A DNA stretch of 64,000 nt from Bos javanicus (GCF_032452875.1 NC_083878.1:56959378-57023377), one strand, 5' to 3'. Positions 1 through 11,044 are shown, counted from the stretch's first letter. A program made the numbers and translations. The notes: a model not told the origin generated them from the letters alone.

Positions 1-36
1 AACTACAATAAGGCATCATCTTATACAAACCAGAAT
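1..36 (+). mobile_element. L1 LINE, late ORF2 fragment (left part)
   Basis: The first 36 bases match the late ORF2 stretch of ruminant L1, which in L1 is followed directly by the sequence that resumes at 2093. The split is caused by the BovB at 37-2092. CAGAAT occurs at both edges (31-36 and 2093-2098), which fits a short target duplication. Confidence 0.7.
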
Positions 37-960
37 TCAGTTCAGTCAGTTCAGTCACTCAGTCGTGTCCAACTCTTTGTGACCCTATGAACTGCAGCAT
101 TCCAGGATTCCCTGTGCATCACCAACACCCGGAGTCTACCCAAACCCATGTCCATTGAGTCGGTGATGCCATCCAACCATCTCATCCTCTGTCATCCCCT
201 TCTCCTCCTGCCCTCAATCTTTCCCAGCATCAGGGTCTTTTGAAATAGGTCAGCTTTTTGCATCAAGTGGCCAAAGTATTGGAGTTTCAGCTTCAACATC
301 AGTACTTCCAATGAACACCCAGGACTGAACTCCTTTAGGATGGACTGGTTGGATCTCCTTGCAGTCCAAGGAACTCTCAAGAGTCTTCTCCAACACCACA
401 GTTCAAAAGCATCAATTCTTCTGCACTCAGCTTTCTTTATAGTCCAACTCTCACATCCATACATGACTACTGGAAAAACCATAGTCTTGACTAGATGGAT
501 CTTTGTTGACAAAGTAATGTCTCTACTTTGTACTATGCTGTCTAGGTTGGTCAGAACTCTCCTTCCAAGGAGTAAGCATCTTTTAATTTCATGGCTGCAA
601 TCACCATCTACAGTGATTTTGGAGCACCCCCCCCCCAAAAAAAAAGTCAGCCGATGTTTCCACTATTTCCCCATCTATTTGCCATGAAGTGATGGGACCA
701 GATGCCATGATCTTAGTTTTCTGAATGTTGGACTTTAAGCCAACTTTTTCACTCTCCACTTTCACTTTCATCAAGAGGCTTTTTAGTTTCTCTTCACTTT
801 CTGCCATAAGGGTGGCGTCATCTGCGTATCTGAGGTTATTGATATTTTTCCTGGTAATCTTGATTCTAGCTTGTGCTTCCTACAGCCCAGTGTTTCTCAT
901 GATGTACTCTGCATATAAGTTAAATAAGCAGGGTGACAATATACAGTCTTGATATACTCC
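37..960 (-). mobile_element. BovB LINE, 3' arm of an inverted (twin-primed) copy
   Basis: The minus strand encodes the C-terminal half of the BovB reverse-transcriptase protein and then the standard BovB 3' end, whose terminal CAGTT/TCAGT repeats lie at 37-60. Frames are broken, for example by a C-run and A-run near 626-644. The arm meets an oppositely oriented BovB segment at 959-962 through a shared CCTT. No functional protein is possible. Confidence 0.9.
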
Positions 961-2092
961 TTATGACTATACAGTTTAAGTGAGGAATATATTTAAGGGA
1001 CTAGATCTGATAGACAGAGTGCCTGATGAACTATGGATGGAGTTTTGTGACACTGTACAAGAGACAGGAATCAAGACCACTCCCAAGAAAAAGAAATGCA
1101 AAAAAACAAAATGGCTGTTTGAGAAGGCCTTACCAATAGCTGTGAAAAGAAGAGAAGCAAAAAGCAAAGGAGAAAAGGAAAGATATACCCATTTGAATGC
1201 AGAGTTCCAAAGAAAAGCAAGAAGAGATAAGAAAGCGTTTCTCAACAGTCCATGCAAAGAAATAGAGGAAAACAATAGAATGGGAAAGACTAGAGATCTC
1301 TTCAAGAAAATCAGAGACGCCAAGGGAACATTTCATGCAAAGATGGGTTCAATAAAGCACAGAAATAATATGGACCTAACAGAAACAGAAGATATTAAGA
1401 AAAGGTGGCAAGAATACACAGAAAAATTGTACAAAAAAGATTTTCAGGAATCAAGATAATCACAACCATGTGATCACTCACACTCACCTAGAGCCAGACA
1501 CCCTGGAATGTGAGGTCAAGTGGGTCTTAGGAAGCATCACTGCAATCAAAGATAGTGGAGGTGATGGAATTCCAGTTGAGCTATTTCAAATCCGAAAAGA
1601 TGGTGCTGTGAAGTGCTGCACTCAATATGTCAGCAGATTTGGAAAACTCAGCAGTGGCCACAGGACTGGAAAAGGTCAGTTTTCTTTCCAATCCCAAAGA
1701 AAGGCAATTCCAAAGAATGCTCAAACTACCACCAAACTGCACGCATCTCACAAGTTATTAAGTAATGCTAAAAATTCTCCAAGCCAGGCTTCAGTAATAT
1801 GTGAACCGTGAACTTCCAGATGTTCAAGCTGGTTTTAGAAAAGGCAGAGGAACCAGAGATCAAATTGCCAACATCTGCTGGATCATCGAAAAAGAAAGAG
1901 ACTCCCAGAAAAACATCTATTTCTGCTTTATTGACCCTATCAAAGCCTTTGACAGTGTGGATCACAATAAACTGTGGAAAATTCTGAAGGAGATGGGAAT
2001 ACCAGACCACCTGTCTTGCCTCTTGAGAAACATGTTTGCAGGTCAGGAAGCAACATTTAGAAATGGCCTTGGAACAACAGACTGGTTCCAAT
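959..2092 (+). mobile_element. BovB LINE, inverted 5' arm of the same copy
   Basis: The plus strand encodes the BovB region between endonuclease and RT (basic, Lys/Arg-rich, about 980-1459), then the start of the RT domain, including a GFRKGRGTRDQIANI-like segment and the FID..KAFD..DHN block near 1921-1970. It stops at 2090 within the TDWFQ segment. The 3' arm picks up almost exactly where this arm stops, with only about 8 nt of consensus missing, so both arms come from one RNA. Several frameshifts interrupt the frame. Confidence 0.88.
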
Positions 2093-2400
2093 CAGAATGG
2101 CCATCATCAAAAAACCTACAAACAATAAAGGGTGGAGAGAACTTGGAGAAAAGAAAATCCTCTTGCACTATCGGTGGTAATATAAATTGATACAGCCACT
2201 ATGGAGAATGATATGAAGATTCCTTAAAAACTTGGAATAAAACTGCCATAACCTCAGCAATTTCACCACTGGGCATATACCTTGAAAAAAATATATGATT
2301 CAAAAAGACACGTGTACCCCTATGTTCACTGCAGCACTATTTACAATAGAAGTTGTGGTACATATATACAACAGAATGGAATGGAACATTACATGTCTGC
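2093..2400 (+). mobile_element. L1 LINE, ORF2 end and start of 3' region
   Basis: This continues the L1 started at 1-36: the CAGAATGGCCATCATC stretch, the 'ctcttgcac...ggtggtaat' block and the 'cagccactatggagaa' block, all diagnostic of L1 ORF2 ends. It is interrupted by a SINE at 2401. Confidence 0.85.
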
Positions 2401-2614
2401 CTGCTCAGATGCTTAAGTCATATCTAACTCTTTGTAACCCTCTTGACTGTATCCCTCCAGGCTTTTCAGTCCATGGATTTCCCTAGGCAAGAATACCGGA
2501 TTGGGTTGCCATACTCTCCTCCAGGAGATCATTCTGTCTCAGGGACTGAATCAGTGTCTCCTGTATCTCTTCATGGTAGGTGGATACTTTTCCAATGAGC
2601 CACCAGGGAAGCCC
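2401..2614 (-). mobile_element. Bov-tA SINE
   Basis: A tRNA-Glu-derived ruminant SINE in reverse orientation. It reads from the 3' portion (gactctttg-like, ggcaagaatacc) to the tRNA-derived end 'ccaccagggaagccc' at 2601-2614. It is inserted in the L1 3' region. Confidence 0.85.
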
Positions 2615-3075
2615 ACAATTCAATATGCCATAAAAATGAACATTGTAGTGAGGTGGATGAATCTAGAGCAGGGTGAAGTAAGTCAGAAAGAGAAAAAGAA
2701 ATATCATATACTAAATCATACATACGTAATCTAGAGGAAAGGTACTGATGAACCTATTTGTAGGACAGCAATGGGGATGCAGACATAGAAAATGTTCTTG
2801 AGGACACTGTGTGAGAAGGGGAGGGTGGGATGAATTGAGAGACTAGCATTGACATATACATACACTACCATGTGTAAAATAGATAAGTAGAAGTAAACTG
2901 TGGCATAACACAGGGAGTCCAGCTTCATGCTCTGTGAAGACCTAAAGGGGTGGGATAAGAAGGAGGCTCATGATGGAGGAGGTGTATGTACACTTATAGT
3001 TGATTCATTTTTCTGTATGGCAGAAACCAACACAACATACTGGCAATCGTCTTCCAAGTTAAAATTTTTCTTAAA
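2615..3075 (+). mobile_element. L1 LINE, 3' UTR
   Basis: Ruminant L1 3' UTR: 'gtgaagtaagtcagaaag', 'gatgaacctatttg', 'gagggtgggatg' and the 'gtatggcagaaaccaacacaa' block near 3010. It ends in an A-rich tail near 3060-3090. Confidence 0.82.
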
Positions 3076-3099
3076 TTGAAATTTTTAAAAAGGCACTAT

Positions 3100-3300
3100 G
3101 CTTTTTTGAATCTCAACTCCTTCAATGAGCTGTGCTTACTTCAGCCCTCCCAATTTCCTTTTCTCCTCTTTAAAAGAGTTATTTTCTCCTTGATGTGCTG
3201 GGACTTACACATGGCTCACCATGGTTGCAGACCCTGAATTGCAATTATTTGCCGATACTGAAAAGCCCATTTTTACTGGAGAAATAACTGGAAATATATT
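3100..3300 (+). mobile_element. ERV class I LTR remnant (5' LTR, 3' portion)
   Basis: This segment aligns by eye to 8285-8506: shared CCTCCCAAT, CTCTTTA.AAGAGTT, a GACTTACACAT/GACTTATACAT block, GCAGACCC..AATTGCAAT, and a final 'ttttta.tgga.aaataa' stretch. Two such copies flank the retroviral pol remnants and lie in the same orientation, so I read them as the two LTRs of one decayed provirus. The 5' part is missing, and the L1 tail abuts the remnant. Confidence 0.65.
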
Positions 3301-4062
3301 TAAGTAATTTCTGTGGTATGCATGGGGGTCCAGAGAAGACATTCAGTGACTCTGAGGCTGATGAGTACAGAGGCCAACCTTTAGTCCATTATCGCACACT
3401 GCTTTTCCATCAACCTTGGGGTTTGAAAGTAAGTCTTTCTTTTGGATCTGAGCTTATGCTTTCTTTATGTTTTGAAGTCCTCCCAGGTTTTGTTTGGGAC
3501 ACATTTTAAGGCTCCATGTTTTTTGTTTAAGCTTTATTCTGTCTGTAAGTAGTTGCTTGGCACTTCAGCCTGATAGTATTTTGAAATCAGGCTGTTTCAA
3601 TTGGAACTCTGCTAGCTTTGGGGCCAATTTCTTTTGGAACAGAGACTGTTTCACTGAAATGGTGCCAGTGCAGGCTTTAGCTTGGTACCTTTCAGAATAG
3701 GGGCTGTTCTATTGGAACTGCACTGTTAAGCCTTTGGCCTGACTCCCTGGGAATTGGGCTGTTCCATTATAGCCGTGCTGTCCTAATTGACACTGGAGCC
3801 ACTCTAAGAGCTCAACCCAACTAACATAAAGCAGCCCTTGCCTCAGAGTACTGCAAGTTCAAATACTGGGATCTTTAATGAACCTCAAAAGGTTTCCATC
3901 TCTGAACTTAGTTCCTTTTATTAAACCCTTTGAGACATGTGAATCCTTTTGTCTTTTGCTCCTCAGCAACTGTCCATTTATTAGGCAAAGACTTCTTAGG
4001 AAAGCATCATACTGGAATTTCTTACTCTTGAAAGGGGGATATAATTCTAAAATTTTGTAATG
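3301..4062 (+). mobile_element. ERV class I leader / 5' internal remnant
   Basis: This lies between the 5' LTR remnant and pol. It has several short, related 'ctgttccattggaactg'-like modules near 3590-3770 and no sustained frame. I assign it to the ERV by position. No gag motif is visible. Confidence 0.4.
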
Positions 4063-4246
4063 CAATTGACCCTTGAACAACACTGGTCTGTACTGCCTGA
4101 GTTCACTTATATGCTGAAATTTTCCTAAATAAGTACTATAATAGTACTTCTGTAGTTGGTTGACTCTGACTGTAAAGTTTTTCTCAAATTTTTAGCAGTT
4201 CAGAAATTCATAGCACTTAGCCACTATGTTGTTCAAGGGTCAACTG
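4063..4246. mobile_element. MER2-like Tigger MITE (TcMar)
   Basis: A 184-bp element with 20-bp terminal inverted repeats. The left TIR at 4063-4082 starts CAATTGACCC, and the right TIR at 4227-4246 is its reverse complement with one mismatch. A TA dinucleotide follows on the right; the left TA appears to have mutated to TG. It is non-coding and sits inside the ERV, so it inserted after the provirus. Confidence 0.85.
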
Positions 4247-5638
4247 TAGCAATCAAAGCAACCAACCAGGTGAATCAAATGACCTTTCGATGTCTTTTAT
4301 TTGCTCTGTCCCTGAGTATAGTAGAGCTGATTCTGGAAACACTGATTATTTGGCTCTATTGATTCAGCCACCATCCTTCTTATGGGCAAAATCTCCAAAT
4401 GATATTGACAAAATTCACAGTGTACTTCTCATCAGTGTTCAAATAGATCTCTCAGAATCTCTTCCCAGAGCTAATCGCTATCCCATAAGTGAGGAAGAAC
4501 TTCAAGATTTAAAACCCGTAATAGATTATAAGGCTCAAGGCTTAATATCTGCAATATTTTTATTTTAACAATGTCTGGTAAAATACTATTATACTAGTGA
4601 GAAAACCTAAGGACTGAAGGTAGAGCTTGTTCAGGACCTCTGAGTAATAAACAACATTGTAATAACAACAATAAACAACATTGTTATCTCTCAATGCATT
4701 ACTAGCATCCACTTCTATTGGAAACAAATTCTTTACTGCAGTAGACTTATACAGTGCATTTTTCAGTATTCCAGTTGATTGAAGCTAGCAGATGCTTTTT
4801 TTGCCTTCACTTGGGAAGAAAAATAATTCACTGGGACAATAACGACTCAAGATTTTACTTGGAGTTCTTATTTCTTATAAATCTTGAAGGCTGAGCTTGG
4901 TGTTAAAAAGTGCCCTATAAGTTCTACTGTGTTGTAATATGTGGATGATTTGCTTCTTTGCTCACCTCAACTCTCCTAACCTGAAGACAGCATCCACTTG
5001 CTAAAGCTTTTGGTCTTCAGTGGAAAGATCGTCCCCAAAACAACCCCAAGTTCAATGTTTAGGGAATTTGATATCAAAATAAGGGCTTCACCTAGGTTCA
5101 GATATACTTCATGGTGTCTTAAGTTTCTCCAAACCCCAAACTAAACACCAACTCTTAGTTTTTCTCAGGCGAGTTGGTTATTGCAAAAAACAGATTTTAA
5201 ATTTCTCTTGTAGCTAAATCTCTGCATTTTTCACTGAATAATAACAATACCAACCCAATGTTTATGAGGAGAACTGGATGACACAGCCTATAACAACTTA
5301 AAGGAGAATTTAGTGAACCCACCTGACCTTGAGTATCCAAATTATCAGATTTCCTTTTGCCTTTCTGTATATAAAAAGTTTTTGTCCTTAGGACATTCAC
5401 TCAAAAAAAAAAAAAAAAAAACAGAGGTCACCAATTACCTATATAGGGTGTTATAGCCAAAAAGGTACTAGAGCAACTGGACTCTGTGGCATGGCCATAC
5501 CTGCCTTGTTAGAACCATTACTGCCACTGCCTTTTTGTTTAAAGCTATTGAGCAAATGATTGTGGGATTCCCATTTACCAAATCTGGGCCAAATAACAGC
5601 TCAGTCCTGCTACAGACTTTAAAAATTCCCACTCCTCC
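4247..5638 (+). pseudogene. ERV class I pol remnant: protease/RT to RNase H region
   Basis: Plus-strand translation in shifting frames gives a gammaretrovirus-like pol. An N-terminal RT segment (about 4330-4560) ends in the proline-rich lead-in typical of the family. The catalytic YVDD lies at 4938-4949 with an in-frame TAA just before it at 4935-4937. A connection-domain block follows (about 5060-5200), and RNase H-side sequence runs to 5638. An A-run at 5402-5420 and many stops and frameshifts break it. Part of the RT between 4560 and 4850 is too eroded to follow. The RPS21 retrocopy splits it at 5639. It cannot make a functional enzyme. Confidence 0.72.
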
Positions 5639-6044
5639 TGTGCTTGTGCTCATCGTTGTACCATCAGGTGGGCTGTGTGGCCAGCATCCTGGCAAAGGGG
5701 ATGATGTGGGGCCTGAGACACTCGCTCAACATACAGAATGACTCCAGTGAGTTCGTGGACCTGTATGTGCCGTGGAAATGCTCCACCAGCAACCGTATCA
5801 TTGGCGCCAAGGCCCACGCGTCCATCCAGATGAACGTGGCCGAGGCTGACAAGGTGACAGGCAGATTCAATGGCCAGTTTAAAACCTATGCTATCTGCAG
5901 GGCCGTTCGCAGGATGGGTGAGTCAGATGACTCCATTCTCCGGCTGGCCAAGGCCGATGGCATCATCTCAAAGAACTTCTGACAAGAGGATCCCAGACAT
6001 GGAATATTTGTTATAAATAAATAGTGAAAACCTAAAAAAAAAAA
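5639..6044 (+). pseudogene. RPS21P: RPS21 processed pseudogene (40S ribosomal protein S21)
   Basis: Positions 5731-5982 encode 83 residues plus a stop, the usual RPS21 length, co-linear with S21 (EFVDLYVP, NRIIGAK, ASIQMNVAE, MGESDDSILRLAKADGI, SKNF). There are no introns. The start codon is ATA (5731-5733) rather than ATG, and scattered substitutions are present. A short 3' UTR with ATAAATAAA runs into a 16-A tail. A target duplication of about 18 bp (AAAAATTCCCACTC[C/T]TCC) lies at 5621-5638 and 6045-6062. A 92-nt 5' extension precedes the start and keeps the frame open from 5644; its origin is unclear. It is inserted in ERV pol and is not expected to be functional. Confidence 0.95.
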
Positions 6045-6404
6045 AAAAATTCCCACTCTTCCCCACTGTACGTGCATTGAACTATTTGTCTATTGACAAA
6101 ATGAAGGCATTCATGAGTCAATATTGGTGGGAAAATGTTAACAAGGTTGCAAAAAGTGCCTACCTTACTGGTCCCACTTGTTAAACATACAAACCAAGGA
6201 AGTCTGTTACTACATTTACTGGACATTTTAATGGCCTAATGGACCATTTAAGTTCTGGCAAATAGATTTCATACAGTATCCTTTGTCTGTATAAATATGT
6301 TTTTGGATATAAAAATCAAAGAATATTTATGTTTTTGTCATGGTCTGTATGTTTCACATACAGAAATTTTCTTTTGCATAGGCTACTGCCTCTTCTGTGG
6401 CTAA
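6045..6404 (+). pseudogene. ERV class I integrase-region remnant
   Basis: Past the RPS21 copy the plus strand resumes as retroviral pol. An eroded zinc-binding N-terminal integrase stretch (about 6065-6200) leads into the start of the catalytic core (about 6240-6400). Stops occur in every frame. A BovB begins at about 6405 and cuts the core domain. Confidence 0.62.
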
Positions 6405-7344
6405 AGAGAAATATCAACAACTTCAGATATGCAGGTGGTGTCACTCTAGAGGCAGAAAATGGAGAGGAAAGGAAGAGCCTACTGATGAGGTGAAAGAGGG
6501 AAGTGAAAAAGCTGACTTGAAACTCAGCATTAAAAAAAGTAAGATCCTCGCATCTGGTCTCATCAATTCATGGCAAATAGAAGGGGAAAAAATGGAAGCA
6601 CTGACAGATTTTATTTTCTTGGTCTCTAAAATCACTGCAGACAGTGACTGTAGCCATAAAATTAAAAGACACTTGCTCCTTGGAAGAAAATCTATAACAA
6701 ACTTAGACAGCATATTAAAAAGCAGAGACATCACTTTGCTGACAAAAGTCCATGAAGTCAAAGCTACTGTTTTTCCAGTAGTTATGTATGGATGGACTAT
6801 AAAGAAGAGTTGGACCATTAAGAAGTTTGAATACCAATCAATCGATGCTTTCAAATTATGATGCAGGAGAAGACTCCTTTTGTTTTTTTAGGTAGATAGG
6901 AGATTCATATTTTATTTCTCCACTGACATATTTACAGTAAATATAAATTAAAGGCCTGCTTGCACACCAAACCCAGGTCCTTTTGGTGGTTCAGTCAAAG
7001 AGGTAAGACCTTCAGCTGGCTCACAGGAGAAGCGTCCACTTCTTGGCCCAGGTTTGGAAATCAACCCTGAACATTCATCAGAAACACTGTTGCTGAAGCT
7101 GAAGCTCCAACACTTTGGCTACCTGATGCAAAGAGATGTCTCGTTGGAAGACTCTGATGCTGGGAAAGATTGACAACAAAAGGAGAAAGGGGCAAAAGAG
7201 GATGGGATGGTTAGATAGCATCACTGACTCAATGGTCATGAATCTGAGCAAGCTTTGGCAGTTAGTGGAGGACAGAGAAACTGTCATGCTGCAGTCTGTG
7301 GGGTTGCAGAGTCAGACACGACTTAACAACTGAACAACAACAAC
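6405..7344 (+). mobile_element. BovB LINE, 5'-truncated, interrupted
   Basis: This starts within the RT region (cagatatgcagg matches the motif-C area) and runs through the C-terminal region (ATVFPVVMYG at about 6763-6792) to the BovB 3' end (gactcaatggtc, gagtcagacacgac, aactgaac). It is more diverged than the other BovB copies here. Between 6881 and 7055 about 55 nt of BovB is replaced by the end of an NDUFV2 retrocopy. Confidence 0.85.
6881..7055 (-). pseudogene. NDUFV2P: NDUFV2 processed pseudogene, 3' end only
   Basis: The minus strand from about 7055 reads the C-terminal tail of the complex I 24-kDa subunit (KPGPRSGRFSCEPA, then SLTEPPKGPGFGVQAGL and a stop). A short 3' UTR follows with AATAAA about 25 nt before a short A-tail at 6881-6888. 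Only the last 34 or so codons remain, so it is a severely 5'-truncated retrocopy. No target duplication is visible, and about 55 nt of the host BovB is missing at the site. Confidence 0.88.
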
Positions 7345-8182
7345 CTCCTTACACCTTGCACCATGAAGATTTCATATATTTCAAAGAAACATATACAAAA
7401 GGATTTCCTTCAACCTTACTGAAAAGGCCCCTGTCTGCTACTGCTAACCAACATTTGTACCACCACTTTCCAGGGAATAGACACTTTCTGGATTCAGAGT
7501 GAAAGCTCAGTCATGTCCAATTCTTTGCAACTCCATGGATTGTAGCCCATGGAATTTTCCAGGCAAGAGTACTGGAATGGGTTGCCATTTCCTTCTCCAG
7601 GGGATCTTCCTGACCCAGGGATCAAACCCAGGTCTCCCTCATTGCAGGCAGAGTCTTTACCTCTGAGCCACCAGGGAATCCCTGGATTCACAGGACACTC
7701 CTAAATACCCACACCCAACTCTGACTGTACCTGAACATCAGCTGGTGATCTAAAGGAAAGACTTCCCAGAATTGAAGTGGCTGACATGATAAGACAGCTT
7801 TCCTAAGACATCTGAACCAGGTGCACTGGAAGTTTGCCTATAAAACCTTTGATGACGACAAAGCTTTAAGTGATCTCCAATGTCTATAATTTAAAATGTA
7901 TGGACTTTAGATAGAAAAGTGCCTGTGAGTTCTTCTTCCTACTCCTCTTTGTTACTCAAATATGATTTCAATAGTTTTCTGATCAGTGTGCTTTCCCTCT
8001 GACATGGGATACTACATCCAGAAACGTTCTTCCTGGCTTTGAGGGTAAAATAAGTTGCTGAAACCAAAAAACCTGACTCTTGATCAGAGGGACTTTCAGA
8101 GAAAGATCTTGATCAAAGATGAGGGAATATAAAGATTAATAAATAGAAGTCATTAAAATAGTCAGGAGGCCAGAAAGGGGAA
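7345..8182 (+). mobile_element. ERV class I 3' internal remnant
   Basis: By position this is the pol-end and env-side DNA of the same provirus. It has weak coding resemblance and no usable frame. A purine tract at 8172-8182 (agaaaggggaa) could be the polypurine tract just before the 3' LTR. A Bov-tA interrupts it at 7497-7681. Confidence 0.4.
7497..7681 (-). mobile_element. Bov-tA SINE with 9-bp TSD
   Basis: A reverse-oriented Bov-tA ending in 'ccaccagggaatccc'. CTGGATTCA is duplicated at 7488-7496 and 7682-7690. Confidence 0.92.
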
Positions 8183-8506
8183 CTCTCAGGCCATATGAAA
8201 ATAGCAAATCCCAACAGGAAAGGACTTTCTCTTCTTTTTTGGCAAACTCAATCCATGAGAGACAGTGACAACTCAGAGAAACAAAATGCGCTGTACACTG
8301 AGCTCTCGATTCCTCTAATGGACTCTTTGCTTATTAAAGTCCTCCCAATATCCTTTACCCCTCTTTAGAAGAGTTCTCCTGTCCTTGCTGTACTGAGACT
8401 TATACATAGCTGGCCATCATTGCAGACCCCAAATTGCAATCTGCTGCTGGTACCAATAGGCTTATTTTTATTGGAAAAATAATCAGCAGTCTATTTGTTT
8501 TAAGTC
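8183..8506 (+). mobile_element. ERV class I 3' LTR remnant
   Basis: The 3' portion (8285-8506) matches the remnant at 3100-3300 block for block. The left edge is placed after the candidate polypurine tract and is approximate. No clean TG...CA ends or duplicated target site can be seen. Confidence 0.55.
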
Positions 8507-9428
8507 AACATGATCTTCCAGTTAGTGGTTCTTGTCAGAGGAAATAGCGTCAGGAATTCTCCTATTAAAAGCACAAGTAATTTTTTTTTAAAGCTATCTA
8601 TGAAGAAAATTGTACAGACCCTATAACTGTCTATAAAAACTATTACTCACCAATAGACAATTGTTCATAATGATTATATTTATTAGTACACTGCAGAATC
8701 ACATCACCTCTACTTAATTAGGTTTAAAATTGCAGGCCCTTGTCTTTTGTCAAATGTTTCTTTAAGAAACAATACTGCATATATAACAATAAGAAATAAG
8801 TATTTATTACTGAATTTAATGTAGAAAATATTCTTGGAATTTTATAGCAAGTAAAAGACTTAATAATACATATCTGACTGCCACCTCAGTAGTTAGTTCC
8901 TACTTAAGAAATGTGAAGATAAAAGGGAAAATCTATTTGTGATAGAAGCCAGTTGAGAATGTTATCCAAACAGTGGCAACTTTCTGAAATTGTTTATTGT
9001 TGACATAAACAGATTGTAGAAGGTCTCTCATGTCTTTAACTGTGATTAATTTTCTTGAGAAGTATAACTTTAAGCAAAGTAAATGGAAAAAATCTTGACC
9101 AGTGACATGATCTTCACCCCAATCTCATCCATTTTAATCCCAAGAGTTTTATAAGATATGAGTTTAGAAAAAAGAAGTTGGATCATATTTCTCTTTTAAA
9201 ACATTAGGGACTGAAAGGTAATGAACCACTAGAAAACTTTGAAAAGAATTTGTGACTTCAGAATTCCACATCTTGCGAAGTTATCATTTACGTGTGAAGA
9301 CAGCTAAATGGAATTTTCAGATATTCAAGTCTCAAAGTATAAATAGCTGTCATATATTCTTTGAAAAACAAGTCTTAGAATTATTCTAGTTAAGCAAGAG
9401 ACTAATAAAAATAAAGAAAACAAGAATA
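8507..9428. other. Unassigned AT-rich interval
   Basis: No frame, terminal repeat or recognised family stands out. A-rich stretches only. Confidence 0.5.
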
Positions 9429-9441
9429 AGAAAGTCATGCT

Positions 9442-9739
9442 GCTGCTGCTGCTGCTGCTGCTACTAAATTGCTTCAGTCGTGTCAAACTCTGTGTGACCC
9501 CATAGACGGCAGCCCACCAGGCTCGCCCGTCCCTGGGATTCTCCAGGCAAGAACACTGGAGTGGGTTGCCATTTCCTTCTCCAATGCATGAAAGTGAAAA
9601 GTGAAAGTGAAAAGTGAAAGTGAAGTCACTCAGTCGTGTCCGACCCTCAGCGACCCCATGGACTGCAGCCTTCCAGGCTCCTCCGTCCATGGGATTTTCC
9701 AGGCAAGAGTACTGCAGTGGGGTGCCTTTGCTTTCTTCG
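9442..9739 (-). mobile_element. Bov-A2 dimeric SINE with 13-bp TSD
   Basis: Two BovA-type units in reverse orientation, joined by a (GTGAAAA/GTGAAA)n linker near 9590-9625. The (CTG)n tract at 9441-9462 is the SINE's own tail. AGAAAGTCATGCT is duplicated at 9429-9441 and 9740-9752. Confidence 0.93.
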
Positions 9740-9752
9740 AGAAAGTCATGCT

Positions 9753-10257
9753 ATAGAAGCCCAAGTCCTAAGAAATAATAATTTACATAAAAAATAATAA
9801 CAAGCCTTGTGTGAGAGAAAATAAAAGCACTATTTTCATCAAATTACATAGAAAGAAAATAAAACATAATTTTTTACTTGAACTTAACAAAAATTTATTC
9901 ATTATTTTTTTGAAAATTTGAACAATGATTAAAAAATAATCATAAAAGAAAGAGAACAAAGTAATTTAATTTATTGATATTAGATACAGACTATAATAAA
10001 ATTTTGGGATCTTTTGAATATTTTAAATAAAATTAAATGTGTATATAAAAGATGTCTATAAGAACACTTGGAGATGGGTGATTTTAAAGAAAACGCTCAT
10101 GTTCCATGAAAAAAATCATCCTTGTGAAAATGTTTCCTTCATAATCTTTATCTACCATATAAAAAATCAGAAAAAAGAAAGTAAAGATTAATGGAGAAGA
10201 AAATAATAGAAGTAGAGGAAGAAATTAGGTGACTTTAGTGCCATGTTTTTGTGGTTT
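9753..10257. other. Unassigned AT-rich interval
   Basis: A very A+T-rich stretch with no recognised repeat or frame. Confidence 0.5.
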
Positions 10258-10450
10258 AGTGGCTAAGTCATGTCCAGTCCTTTTGCAACCCTATGGACTG
10301 TGGCCTGCCAGGCTTCTCTGTCCATGGAATCCTCCAGGCAAGAATACTGGAGTGGGTAGCCATTTTCTTCTCCAGGAGATTTTCTTGACTCAGAAATAGA
10401 ACCAAGATCTCCTGTATTGAGGTAGATTTTTTACCTTCTGAGCAACAAGA
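10258..10450 (-). mobile_element. Bov-tA SINE, diverged
   Basis: A reverse Bov-tA: cagtccttttgcaaccc, ggcaagaatactggagtggg, and a decayed tRNA-derived end (gagcaacaagagaaggcc). No clear target duplication. Confidence 0.82.
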
Positions 10451-11044
10451 GAAGGCCACATAAAATAAAAGGCCACAACTAAACACATGAAAATACTCAA
10501 AGAAAATCTCTCTCATCAATAAAGGCAAACATACAGTAAACATGGTAAACCACCCATTTACAAAGCTGGTGAGAACATTAAAAGGCAAAGGTAGTCAAAT
10601 CATCTTTATTCACAGTAAGCAGTTAAGGGATAGACAAAATAATTAGATGTAAAACATGGTGTCAGAATCAGTAACTACAAGAGGAAGAAGGTAAAAATGT
10701 AGGTGCATTAAAATGTTTGAAATTAAGAGACCACCAATTAAAAATAACCCTGTATAGGTAGATTACTATATATAAACCTCATGATAACCACAAATAAAAG
10801 AAAAACAGTAAATATACCCACAAAATACAGAAGGAATTCAAACATGCTAATAAAGATAGACATCAAATCATAAGAGACAAAAAGAAGAAAAAGGAACAAA
10901 AAAGAACCTCAAAACAAATTCAAAGAACAGCTAGCATAATGGCAATATGTACACATATATCAATGATTACTTTAAATATAAATGTTCTAAATGCTCCAAA
11001 CAAAAGACATAGAGTGGCTGAATGGATTCAAAAACAAGATCCCG

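Noticed and set aside
9441..9462. A (CTG)n tract that could be a trinucleotide-expansion locus
   Set aside because: It is the tail of the Bov-A2 SINE (reverse orientation). The same AGC-type tail occurs at 47608-47628 and, as AGT/AGC, at 28062-28078.
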